In this document: in pieces, positions 7,938 through 13,537 of the stretch
Layout of the letters: each line of letters starts with the position of its first letter
Numbering within the stretch: the stretch's first letter is position 1
Source: Candidatus Equihabitans merdae
GTDB lineage: Bacteria > Bacillota > Clostridia > Lachnospirales > Lachnospiraceae
Direction: 5' to 3'
DNA length: 19,224 nucleotides
NCBI GenBank assembly: GCA_018065025.1
Contig: JAGHUB010000094.1
Span: 1 to 19,224, forward strand
Translations under genes and position numbers: made by a program
Notes under the pieces: model-generated
The model's database searches: none
What the model was told of the DNA's origin: nothing
What the model saw: the letters and a program-made list of their open reading frames with translations, nothing else

Positions 7938-9287
7938 TTAGAACATGCCCTGTTCCATCATAGCCTGTGCAACCTTCTTGAAACCGGCGATGTTAGCACC
8001 GGCTACCAGGTTGTAACCCAGACCATATTCTTCAGCTGCTTCAGCAGATACATCATGGATGTTCTTCATCATCTTCTTCAGCTGAGCGTCTACTTCTTCA
8101 GCAGACCATACCAGACGTTCGCTGTTCTGGCTCATTTCCAGAGCGGATACGCCTACGCCACCGGCGTTAACAGCCTTGGACGGAGCAACGATCATGTGCT
8201 TCTGGCTCATCAGGAAGGCCAGAGCATCATTTGTTGTGGGCATGTTAGCAACTTCGATGTAGTACTTAGCACCACAGGCAGCGATCTTTTCAGCGGAATC
8301 CATCTTAACGTCGTTCTGCATAGCGGACGGCATGATGATGTCAGCTTTGATGCCCCAGGGCTTTTCGCCTTCGTGGAATTCAACACCGAACTTGTCAGCG
8401 TAATCTTTAACTTTGTTGCGGCCTGAGCTTCTCATCTCAAGCAGGTAGTCGATCTTTTCGGGTGTAACAACACCGTCGGGATCATAGATGTAACCGTCCG
8501 GACCGGACAGAGTAACAACCTTAGCACCAAGTTCTGCAGCTTTCTTGCAGATACCCCATGTTACGTTACCGAAACCGGCGCAGGCGATGGTCTTGCCTTC
8601 GATGCTTTCGCCTTCATGTTTCAGAACTTCAAGGAGATAGTAAACAGCGCCGTAACCTGTAGCTTCCGGACGAATCAGAGAACCGCCGTAGCTGAGGCCC
8701 TTACCTGTCAGAACGCCATTTTCGAAGACGCCTTTAAGACGACGATACTGGCCATACAGATAACCGATTTCACGACCGCCAACACCCATGTCACCGGCAG
8801 GAACGTCAACGTCCGGACCGATATAACGATAAAGGGCTGTCATGAAGCTCTGGCAGAAACGCATGATTTCTGTATCAGACTTACCTGACGGATCAAAGTC
8901 TGAACCACCCTTACCACCACCGATGGGAAGGCCTGTCAGGCTGTTCTTGAAGACCTGTTCGAAACCGAGGAACTTAAGGATGCCTTCATAAACGTTGGGC
9001 TGGAAACGGATACCGCCCTTATACGGACCGATAGCGCCGTTGAACTGGCATCTCCAACCACGGTTTGTGTGCCACTTGCCGTTGTCGTCTTCCCAGACAA
9101 CACGGAAGCTAAACATACGTTCCGGCTCAACCATACGGTTCAGCAGGTCAACTTTTTCGTATTCGGGATGAGCATCGATAACCGGTGACAGAGAAGACAG
9201 AACTTCTTCGACAGTCTGTACGAATTCCGGCTCATTTGCGTGCTTAACTCTTACACTTTCGATAACACTTTCGACATAAGCATTCAT
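7938..9287 (-). CDS. gdhA: Glutamate dehydrogenase
   Basis: Catalyses reversible reductive amination of 2-oxoglutarate to glutamate as a cytoplasmic hexamer. At 449 residues it has the normal length. Seen: IGPYKGGIRF (substrate Lys), LPIGGGKGGSDFD (second active-site Lys), VPAGDMGVGGREIGY (catalytic Asp), AGFGNVTWG (dinucleotide-binding loop) and the C-terminal NAGGVGVSALEMSQNS. The SGPDGYIYDP segment after the second nucleotide-fold strand resembles the NAD-linked Clostridium symbiosum enzyme rather than Escherichia coli NADP enzyme, so the cofactor is left open. An in-frame ATG exists at 9302, but GGAGG (9300-9296) overlaps it and is properly placed for the ATG at 9287 (8 bases) or at 9290 (5 bases). 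I choose 9287, giving MNAYVES. It appears to be transcribed alone from the promoter at 9403-9431. Confidence 0.97.
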   Translation of the reverse strand: MNAYVESVIESVRVKHANEPEFVQTVEEVLSSLSPVIDAHPEYEKVDLLNRMVEPERMFSFRVVWEDDNGKWHTNRGWRCQFNGAIGPYKGGIRFQPNVYEGILKFLGFEQVFKNSLTGLPIGGGKGGSDFDPSGKSDTEIMRFCQSFMTALYRYIGPDVDVPAGDMGVGGREIGYLYGQYRRLKGVFENGVLTGKGLSYGGSLIRPEATGYGAVYYLLEVLKHEGESIEGKTIACAGFGNVTWGICKKAAELGAKVVTLSGPDGYIYDPDGVVTPEKIDYLLEMRSSGRNKVKDYADKFGVEFHEGEKPWGIKADIIMPSAMQNDVKMDSAEKIAACGAKYYIEVANMPTTNDALAFLMSQKHMIVAPSKAVNAGGVGVSALEMSQNSERLVWSAEEVDAQLKKMMKNIHDVSAEAAEEYGLGYNLVAGANIAGFKKVAQAMMEQGMF

Positions 9288-9392
9288 CATTAAATCCTCC
9301 ATAATTGTTAAAGAATTTGATATAAAATTTAATTCAAAATGCCAAATCGTATGAAAATTAACTCTTTCAATACATTACCCCAACGGCATCTT

Positions 9393-9411
9393 GATTAATT
9401 TCATATTAATC
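9393..9411. repeat. Inverted repeat over the putative gdhA -10 (IR2)
   Basis: GATTAAT - 5 bases - ATTAATC, two perfect 7-bp arms, covers the putative -10 hexamer of gdhA at 9403-9408. The symmetry and position suit an operator for a dimeric regulator, but no binding protein can be named. Confidence 0.45.
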
Positions 9412-9431
9412 TTCTGCACAAAATTTTTCAA
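9403..9431 (-). promoter_or_regulatory. Putative gdhA promoter
   Basis: On the minus strand TTGAAA (9431-9426, 5/6 match), a 17-base spacer, then TAATAT (9408-9403, 4/6 match). The predicted start near 9396 gives a leader of about 108 nt. The -35 falls in one AT-rich inverted repeat and the -10 in another. An alternative, TTGGCA at 9345-9340 with TATATC at 9324-9319, has only a 15-base spacer and is weaker. Confidence 0.5.
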
Positions 9432-9452
9432 CCCCTCAAAAAATTTTTGTGC
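9416..9452. repeat. AT-rich inverted repeat upstream of gdhA (IR1)
   Basis: GCACAAAATTTTT (9416-9428) is matched by AAAAATTTTTGTGC (9439-9452), 13 pairs with one extra T, around a loop with a CCCC run. It lies between pheA and gdhA and includes the putative gdhA -35. No U-tract follows on either strand, so an ordinary terminator is unlikely. Apart from IR1, IR2 and the promoter, I see nothing else in the 234-base pheA-gdhA gap. Confidence 0.5.
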
Positions 9453-9521
9453 ATTTTACTCAGTTTTGGAGGTGCTTTTTTAGACGCAGTTTTTTATCGA
9501 TAATCTAGGCATTTTCAAGAC

Positions 9522-10382
9522 TTAGTTTTCGATATAATTTCCCAGATAAACGAAGTCCTGACAACGATTTTTCAGGTCTTCCAGGACGGCTACAACGTCC
9601 GGATTGGTGACTGAAGCCATCAGATCGATGTAGAACATGAACTCGAAATCACGACCCGGGATGGGTACGCTTTCCAGTTTCTGCATATCCACGTTGATCT
9701 CGGCAAACTGACCAAGAATTTTGAACAGAGAACCGGGTTCGTGGGGCAGGGACAGGACCAGTGAGATACGGTTGGCACCGGGATAGACCTGACGATTTTT
9801 GGAGATGCAGATGAAGCGTGTGTAATTATTTTCTGAATTCTGAGCATTAACATCCAGACGTTTCAGGTGGTAGAGATCGATGCAGGCTGAGGAGGACAGG
9901 GAAGCGACGCCCTTTTCTTCAGACTCAGCTACCATACGAGCAGCAATGGCTGTGTTCTCGCAGGGAATGGCACGAACCTGATCGCCAAGACTCTTGATGA
10001 ACTGGCTGCACTGACCGATGGCCTGCTCGTGGGAATAGATCAGACGAACATCCTCAAGATTTGTGCCTTCTTTTACCAGCAGTTCGTGGTGGATCAGCAG
10101 CTTCTGAGAACGAAGGATGGTGACTTCGCCTTTCTTCAGCAGGTTATAAACCGGACGAACGGAACCGTGAATATTGTTCTCGATGGGCAGCATACCGAAA
10201 TCACACATACCGGTCTTTACCGCTTCCACTACCCCTTCGAAAGTTTTAAAGAACATGTACTGACCGTGAGGGAACATTCTCTCGGCAGCCAGCTGTGAGT
10301 TGGCGCCGCGGATACCCTGACAGGCGATACGTCCGCCGGTAGGGAAGGGAACTGTCTGGTCAAGAATGCCGTAATTTTCCAT
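9522..10382 (-). CDS. pheA: Prephenate dehydratase with C-terminal ACT domain
   Basis: Converts prephenate to phenylpyruvate, the committed step of phenylalanine synthesis. The 286 residues match the monofunctional bacterial enzyme; no chorismate mutase domain is fused. The N-terminal catalytic part shows IACQGIRGANSQLAAE (family F/YxGxxGxxSxxA), GMLPIENNIHGSV and the catalytic NNYTRF motif (Thr-Arg-Phe at about 188-190). The ACT domain (about 206-275) has HEPGSLFKIL for Phe binding, but ESVP in place of the usual ESRP, so feedback sensitivity could differ. A TTG-initiated frame extends 42 bases further upstream, but AAGGAGA sits 9 bases before the ATG at 10382, which I take as the start. It lies 38 bases after the DAHP synthase stop in the same operon, under the Phe leader attenuator. 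Confidence 0.95.
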   Translation of the reverse strand: MENYGILDQTVPFPTGGRIACQGIRGANSQLAAERMFPHGQYMFFKTFEGVVEAVKTGMCDFGMLPIENNIHGSVRPVYNLLKKGEVTILRSQKLLIHHELLVKEGTNLEDVRLIYSHEQAIGQCSQFIKSLGDQVRAIPCENTAIAARMVAESEEKGVASLSSSACIDLYHLKRLDVNAQNSENNYTRFICISKNRQVYPGANRISLVLSLPHEPGSLFKILGQFAEINVDMQKLESVPIPGRDFEFMFYIDLMASVTNPDVVAVLEDLKNRCQDFVYLGNYIEN

Positions 10383-10420
10383 GAGTATAAATCTCCTTTG
10401 TGAGTTATCTTTTTCGTTCT

Positions 10421-11419
10421 TCAAAGAACGGATTTAAGTCTGACAAGATCTTTCTGCAGATCGGCAAATGCGGCCGGTGTGATGGCCTGAGGGCCATTAA
10501 TTCTGGCGTGAGAAGGATCATTGTGAACTTCTAAAGTCAAACCGTCTGCACCTACAGCTATAGAGGCCTTGGACAGAGGTGCCACCATATAGGAACGGCC
10601 TGCAGAATGGCTGGGATCCAGGATAATGGGCAGGTGAGTCATAGACTTAAGTGCCGGCACGATGGAAACATCCAAAGTACTGTGAGTGTAGGTTTCGAAG
10701 GTGCGAGCACCACGCTCACACAGGATGACCTTCTGATTGCCCTCAGCCATAATATATTCGGCAGACATCAGCAGATCTTCATAAGTAGCACTCAGTCCCT
10801 TCTTAAGAAGGATGGGCTTGTCCAGTTTACCAAGCATGGACAGCAGGGTGTAGTTCTGCATGTTGCGGGCCCCGACCTGAATAATGTCCACATCATCAAA
10901 ATACTTAAGCTGAGAACCGTCTGCGATTTCAGATACGATAGGCAAGCCGGTGGCTGCTTTGGCCTTAAGCAAAAGCTCGATGCCCTCTCCCTTCATTCCC
11001 TGGAAAGAATAGGGTGATGTACGGGGGCAGAAGGCGCCGCCTCGAAGGATCTGCGCACCGGCAGCTTTCACTTCTTCAGCGATGGCGATGATCTGTTCTT
11101 CAGATTCAATAGAAGAAGGACCGGCTATCAATGTCATGGATCCGCCGCCGATCTTAACGCCGCCTACTTCAATGACAGTGTCTTCAGGATGGAACTTGCG
11201 GTTAGCATTTTTATAGGGTTCCTGAACACGCTTAACATTGTCTACGATATCCAATGAAGCAATCAGGTCAATATCCACAACGGTGGTGTCACCTACCAGA
11301 CCAAGGATGGTCTGCTGGGAACCAACGGTGGGATGTACAGCGATCTGCTGGCTTTCCAGCCAGGATACCAGACCTTCCAACTGTTCGGGATCGGGATTTT
11401 TCTTTAAGATAACGATCAT
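10421..11419 (-). CDS. aroF: DAHP synthase-like protein (type I-beta) with altered metal ligands
   Basis: Homologue of 3-deoxy-7-phosphoheptulonate synthase, which joins phosphoenolpyruvate and erythrose 4-phosphate to start the shikimate pathway. The 332 residues have a ferredoxin-like N-terminal regulatory domain (1-75) as in Thermotoga maritima and a TIM barrel with GGAFCPRTSPYSFQG (128-142), QVGARNMQNY (181-190), LLKKGLSAT (204-212), CERGARTFE (234-242) and DPSHSAGR (268-275). Two metal ligands differ: Ser102 in AGPSSIES replaces Cys of AGPCSVE, and Asn308 in RINGPQ replaces Asp of SDGxQ, while H271 and E297 remain. A TTG frame extends to 11452, but AGGAGA lies about 10 bases before the ATG at 11419 (MIVILKK, the usual family start). 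It is the first large gene behind the Phe attenuator; the symbol rests on family and position. Confidence 0.9.
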   Translation of the reverse strand: MIVILKKNPDPEQLEGLVSWLESQQIAVHPTVGSQQTILGLVGDTTVVDIDLIASLDIVDNVKRVQEPYKNANRKFHPEDTVIEVGGVKIGGGSMTLIAGPSSIESEEQIIAIAEEVKAAGAQILRGGAFCPRTSPYSFQGMKGEGIELLLKAKAATGLPIVSEIADGSQLKYFDDVDIIQVGARNMQNYTLLSMLGKLDKPILLKKGLSATYEDLLMSAEYIMAEGNQKVILCERGARTFETYTHSTLDVSIVPALKSMTHLPIILDPSHSAGRSYMVAPLSKASIAVGADGLTLEVHNDPSHARINGPQAITPAAFADLQKDLVRLKSVL

Positions 11420-11456
11420 AATCTTCTGTCTCCTGTTTATGAATTTCTTCAAACGG

Positions 11457-11477
11457 CCCCGCGATTACAGATCGGGG
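11457..11477 (-). other. Small hairpin between attenuator and aroF start
   Basis: CCCCG and CGGGG arms (5 bp) enclose an 11-base loop just downstream of the attenuator U-tract. It could shield the 5' end of antiterminated RNA or be incidental; no conserved element is recognised. Confidence 0.3.
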
Positions 11478-11484
11478 TATATGC

Positions 11485-11513
11485 AAAAAACCCGCGACCG
11501 AATCGGCCGCGGG
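11485..11513 (-). terminator. Attenuator (intrinsic terminator) ahead of aroF-pheA
   Basis: Minus-strand arms CCCGCGGCC and GGTCGCGGG pair over 9 bp (one G-U) with loop GATTC, followed by TTTTTT (11490-11485). It sits 44 bases after the Phe-leader stop and 65 bases before the DAHP synthase ATG, the position expected for transcription attenuation. The base of its 5' arm overlaps ACGCCC (11516-11511), which can pair instead with GGGTGT at the end of the leader ORF. Confidence 0.9.
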
Positions 11514-11557
11514 CGTTAGTCCGTCTCAGGCGAAGTCACAACTTCTTTTCAGCCAAT

Positions 11558-11632
11558 TCAAATACACCCTACCTTGCTAAAGGTAAAGCTTGTAAAGGCG
11601 AATGTAAAGTTGAAGGATGAATACTGTTTCAT
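11558..11632 (-). CDS. pheL: Phenylalanine-rich leader peptide controlling aroF-pheA
   Basis: A 24-codon ORF, ATG 11632-11630 to TGA 11560-11558. It begins MKQYSS, continues with FNFTFAFTSFTF (residues 7-18: six Phe in twelve) and ends SKVGCI. GGAG lies 4 bases before the ATG. Phe codons are both TTT (four) and TTC (two). The peptide should have no function beyond its translation: with scarce charged tRNA-Phe, the ribosome would stall on the Phe run. Sequence downstream fits attenuation: a hairpin with arms GCTTTACCTT (11589-11580) and AAGGTAGGGT (11575-11566), whose 5' arm carries the last Phe codons, then the terminator at 11485-11513. It resembles enterobacterial pheL in logic but not in sequence. 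The ORF and Phe bias are seen; the mechanism is inferred from layout and from the genes downstream. Confidence 0.85.
   Translation of the reverse strand: MKQYSSFNFTFAFTSFTFSKVGCI
11564..11589 (-). promoter_or_regulatory. Leader hairpin and candidate antiterminator segment
   Basis: In leader RNA, GCTTTACCTT and AAGGTAGGGT can form 10 pairs (three or four G-U) around a TAGC loop. The segment GGGTGT (11569-11564), partly in its 3' arm, can instead form 6 pairs with ACGCCC (11516-11511), which would open the foot of the terminator. A ribosome stalled on Phe codons would free GGGTGT; one that reaches the stop codon would cover it. The second pairing is short, so this is a model only. Confidence 0.5.
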
Positions 11633-11675
11633 ATAACTCCGCATCACATAATAATGTGCTCAAAAATCTTCTGTT

Positions 11676-11704
11676 AGGTTAACACAGCCCCTTGGTTCTG
11701 TCAA
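11676..11704 (-). promoter_or_regulatory. Putative promoter of the pheL-aroF-pheA operon
   Basis: On the minus strand a perfect TTGACA (11704-11699), a 17-base spacer and TAACCT (11681-11676) preceded by TGT as an extended -10. The start near 11669 gives about 37 nt before the leader ATG. The -35 lies mostly in the loop of the hairpin at 11686-11714. The -10 itself is only 3/6. Confidence 0.5.
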
Positions 11705-11717
11705 CCAAGGGGCTTTT
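11686..11717 (+). terminator. Strong hairpin between Nudix gene and Phe operon, U-tract on plus strand
   Basis: AGCCCCTTGGTT (11686-11697) and AACCAAGGGGCT (11703-11714) pair over 12 bp with a 5-base loop. TTTT follows on the plus strand, whereas the minus strand continues GTGTTAACC. It may still stop the Nudix transcript as a weak bidirectional terminator, but its better orientation is plus, where no protein gene is seen upstream. Confidence 0.55.
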
Positions 11718-11735
11718 GCAACTGCGTCGGTTGCG

Positions 11736-11764
11736 AGAGTTTCCCAAGCGAAACTCTTTTGTTT
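11736..11764 (+). terminator. Second hairpin with plus-strand U-tract just after the Nudix stop
   Basis: AGAGTTTC and GAAACTCT form an 8-bp stem with a 6-base loop, followed on the plus strand by TTTGTTT. It is in tandem with the hairpin at 11686-11714, with a small GCAAC/GTTGC hairpin between them. Seen from the minus-strand Nudix gene it lacks a U-tract. The 350 bases between the Nudix stop and the DAHP synthase ATG hold these hairpins plus the Phe promoter, leader ORF and attenuator. Confidence 0.5.
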
Positions 11765-11769
11765 ATCTC

Positions 11770-12384
11770 TTAAAGTTCCTTCTTCACGAAGGCCAGGGGG
11801 TCTTCATCATTGACGAAATGCATGAGGCTCATGGCACCTGTCATGGAAATACGCTCTTCTTTCAGGATACGGGCAGCTTCGGCACGATCAGCCAGAACTA
11901 CTTCGATCTCTTCACCGGATTCCAGATACTTGTCGGTAACCTGACCATCGCCATAACCATAGACCGTGGCACAGCATTCATCTACCATACCAACGCTCAT
12001 GTAGTAGGGACGTTCAAAGCCCGCATCGGCTTCTACCGGTGTGAAGGTGAGACCTGTCTCTTCCCAGGCTTCACGAATAGCGGCGGTTTTGTAGTCTTCA
12101 TTATCCTCAACCAGGCCGGCAGGAAGTTCATAGATCCAGCCGTCTACCGGGAAACGATACTGCTTCACCAGAACGATCTTGTCTCTCTTCTCACCATAGA
12201 GCATGTAGATCAGCACGGCATCGGCTTTATCCTGACCGGTGGTAATCTTCAGACCATCAACATTTTTAGCACGAGAGGCCAGGAAATATTTGCTGGCTTT
12301 TCCTGTCTTCTTGATGGTCTCCAGTAAAAAGAGGTTAACGAATTTATTTTCTGTCTGCTGAATAATGTTTGTAATCTTTCCCAT
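11770..12384 (-). CDS. Nudix hydrolase, ADP-ribose pyrophosphatase-like
   Basis: A 204-residue cytoplasmic hydrolase of nucleoside diphosphates linked to another group. A complete Nudix box runs from G90 to L112 (GLVEDNEDYKTAAIREAW, then EETGL) with the metal-binding REaWEE core at R104-E109. The preceding YRFPVDGWIYELPAG is typical of the ADP-ribose pyrophosphatase (NudF/YqkG) branch, which cleaves ADP-ribose to AMP and ribose 5-phosphate. A frame continues 45 bases upstream, but AAGGAG five bases before the ATG at 12384 fixes the start. It follows ribU after 108 bases with no terminator or clear promoter between, so it is probably in the FMN-controlled transcript. Whether the substrate is ADP-ribose, FAD or another dinucleotide cannot be read from sequence; the link to ribU makes a flavin nucleotide worth considering. 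Confidence 0.9.
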   Translation of the reverse strand: MGKITNIIQQTENKFVNLFLLETIKKTGKASKYFLASRAKNVDGLKITTGQDKADAVLIYMLYGEKRDKIVLVKQYRFPVDGWIYELPAGLVEDNEDYKTAAIREAWEETGLTFTPVEADAGFERPYYMSVGMVDECCATVYGYGDGQVTDKYLESGEEIEVVLADRAEAARILKEERISMTGAMSLMHFVNDEDPLAFVKKEL

Positions 12385-12492
12385 GAGGTCTCCTTTCCAT
12401 GTTGGCCCTGCATCACCGCCCGTCTTCAAATGGCGATGTCTAAGCAGCCTGCCTTATTCACACGGCCTCCCATGGCAGATCGGGATAATGGA

Positions 12493-13119
12493 TTAAGCGC
12501 CGTAACGCTTGATCAGGCCGCTGATGTGTTTGTAGAGAATAGCAGTGAGAACAGAAACGATGATACCCTTGATCAGATTGAAGGGGGCAACGCACAGTGC
12601 ACAGAATGTCAGGACGTTAGTAACACTGGCATGAACAGCTGTACCGAAGGCAACAATAGCTTCCATCCCACCAAAAGCTGCAGCATAAAAGGGCAGTAAT
12701 ACATAACCGTTAAATGTGGCACCACAGATAACCATAACCAGTGTACCTACAGCCATACCAATAATAGCATGTTTTCTGGTCTTCTTGATCTGATAAATGA
12801 TAGAAGCCGGCAGAATCAGAGCCAGACCGATAACCAGGTTACCAAGTTCACCGACGAAAGCAGTGGATGTACCCTTAATCAGCAGGTGGATCAGGATCTT
12901 GATGACTTCGATGACGATACCGGCTACCGGGCCCATGCAGAAAGCGCCGATGAGAGCGGGAAGCTCAGATAAGTCCATCTTGTAGAAGGGCGGTGCGATA
13001 AAGGGAATGGGCACCTCAATGAACATGAGGATGGCTGCGATAGCACCGAACATGCCGATGAAGGCCATGCGGGCGATCTTCTTGTCATTGGTTTTGCTTG
13101 TGTTGTTTGTGTTTGACAT
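12493..13119 (-). CDS. ribU: Riboflavin-binding S component of an ECF transporter
   Basis: Membrane substrate-binding subunit that works with the shared ECF module (EcfA, EcfA', EcfT, not in this window) to import riboflavin. The 208 residues, with six hydrophobic segments after a polar N-terminus rich in Asn, Thr and Lys, match the family length. Signatures are IARMAFIGMFGAIAAIL (15-31), YKMDLSELPALIGAFCMGP (46-64) and FNLIKGIIVS (180-189), all typical of RibU. The ATG at 13119 has AAAGG about 11 bases upstream, a long but usable spacing. The 418-base gap before it holds a promoter, an FMN riboswitch and the riboswitch terminator, so expression should fall when FMN is plentiful. The riboswitch independently supports the flavin assignment. 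Confidence 0.95.
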   Translation of the reverse strand: MSNTNNTSKTNDKKIARMAFIGMFGAIAAILMFIEVPIPFIAPPFYKMDLSELPALIGAFCMGPVAGIVIEVIKILIHLLIKGTSTAFVGELGNLVIGLALILPASIIYQIKKTRKHAIIGMAVGTLVMVICGATFNGYVLLPFYAAAFGGMEAIVAFGTAVHASVTNVLTFCALCVAPFNLIKGIIVSVLTAILYKHISGLIKRYGA

Positions 13120-13192
13120 GTCGTAGTATTCCTTTCTTAAATTGAAATGTCAACAAGTTGAAAACAGGAATTCTACGATTTTTGATTCCGTC

Positions 13193-13208
13193 TTCGTGCA
13201 AGCACGAA
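13193..13208. repeat. Small hairpin between FMN terminator and ribU
   Basis: TTCGTG - CAAG - CACGAA, a 6-bp stem. It lies in the otherwise featureless stretch 13136-13230 between the riboswitch terminator and the ribU ribosome site, and may only be a structured part of the leader. Confidence 0.3.
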
Positions 13209-13230
13209 TGGACAAAGACCTTTTTGCATC

Positions 13231-13259
13231 AAAAAACCCCGAATCCAAAGGACTCGGGG
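13231..13259 (-). terminator. Intrinsic terminator of the FMN riboswitch
   Basis: Minus-strand arms CCCCGAGTCC and GGATTCGGGG (10 pairs, one G-U) around TTT, followed by TTTTTT (13236-13231). It is placed about 28 bases after the aptamer and 110 bases before ribU, the usual expression platform of a transcription-terminating FMN switch. Confidence 0.93.
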
Positions 13260-13286
13260 AATGTTGTTAAAGAAAGTCTATGACTG

Positions 13287-13432
13287 CCCTTCTTTCATCC
13301 AGACTATACTGTCGGTACCGGAATTCCAGATATTTTTCTGGTCACCGGTTCATGCCACATAATGGCTCGCGGACTTTACCGCCGGTAGGGAATCCCGACT
13401 GTGTCGGTCACCCGTCCCCGAAGAACCCTGTT
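13287..13432 (-). ncRNA. FMN riboswitch (RFN element)
   Basis: Minus-strand RNA carries the conserved RFN blocks in order: TTCGGGGACGGGTGA, TTCCCTACCGGCGGT, AAAGTCCGCGAGC, then CCGGTACCGACAGTATAGTC and GGATGAAAGAAGG. These form the six-stem aptamer that binds FMN. A terminator follows at 13231-13259 and ribU after that, so bound FMN should end transcription early. The ends of stem P1 are approximate. Confidence 0.97.
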
Positions 13433-13439
13433 CAGTTAT

Positions 13440-13457
13440 ATAGCGCAGATTCACGCT
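13440..13457 (-). other. 5' leader hairpin before the FMN riboswitch
   Basis: TAGCG and CGCTA arms around an 8-base loop lie at the very 5' end of the predicted ribU transcript, just after its expected start near 13459. Such a hairpin may protect the RNA end. Confidence 0.35.
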
Positions 13458-13465
13458 ACGACATA

Positions 13466-13493
13466 ATCTTATCATGAATCCTATCCATGTCAA
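13466..13493 (-). promoter_or_regulatory. Promoter for the ribU riboswitch transcript
   Basis: On the minus strand TTGACA (13493-13488), a 16-base spacer and TAAGAT (13471-13466) with a TGA extended -10. It begins 45 bases after the stop of the flavoprotein gene; I see no terminator in that gap, so read-through from the flavoprotein gene into the riboswitch is also possible. Confidence 0.75.
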
Positions 13494-13537
13494 CACCGGC
13501 ATTTTGAGGAAGAAGATCTCACGCATCCTGTCCCATC

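Noticed and set aside
9319..9345. TTGGCA/TATATC as the gdhA promoter
   Set aside because: The 15-base spacer and poorer -10 make it weaker than the TTGAAA/TAATAT pair at 9403-9431.
11485..11669. T-box riboswitch in front of aroF-pheA
   Set aside because: An AGGGTG string occurs, but the conserved AGGGTGGNACCGCG antiterminator block and the specifier-loop layout are absent; AGGGTG is part of the Phe leader ORF.
11692..12327. Plus-strand open frame of 211 codons opposite the Nudix gene
   Set aside because: It begins inside a hairpin, has no ribosome site and mirrors the Nudix coding sequence.
13125..13153. TTGACA - 17 bases - AATACT directly before ribU as an internal promoter
   Set aside because: The -10 is weak, it would start RNA at the ATG and bypass the ribosome site and the riboswitch; chance match is more likely.
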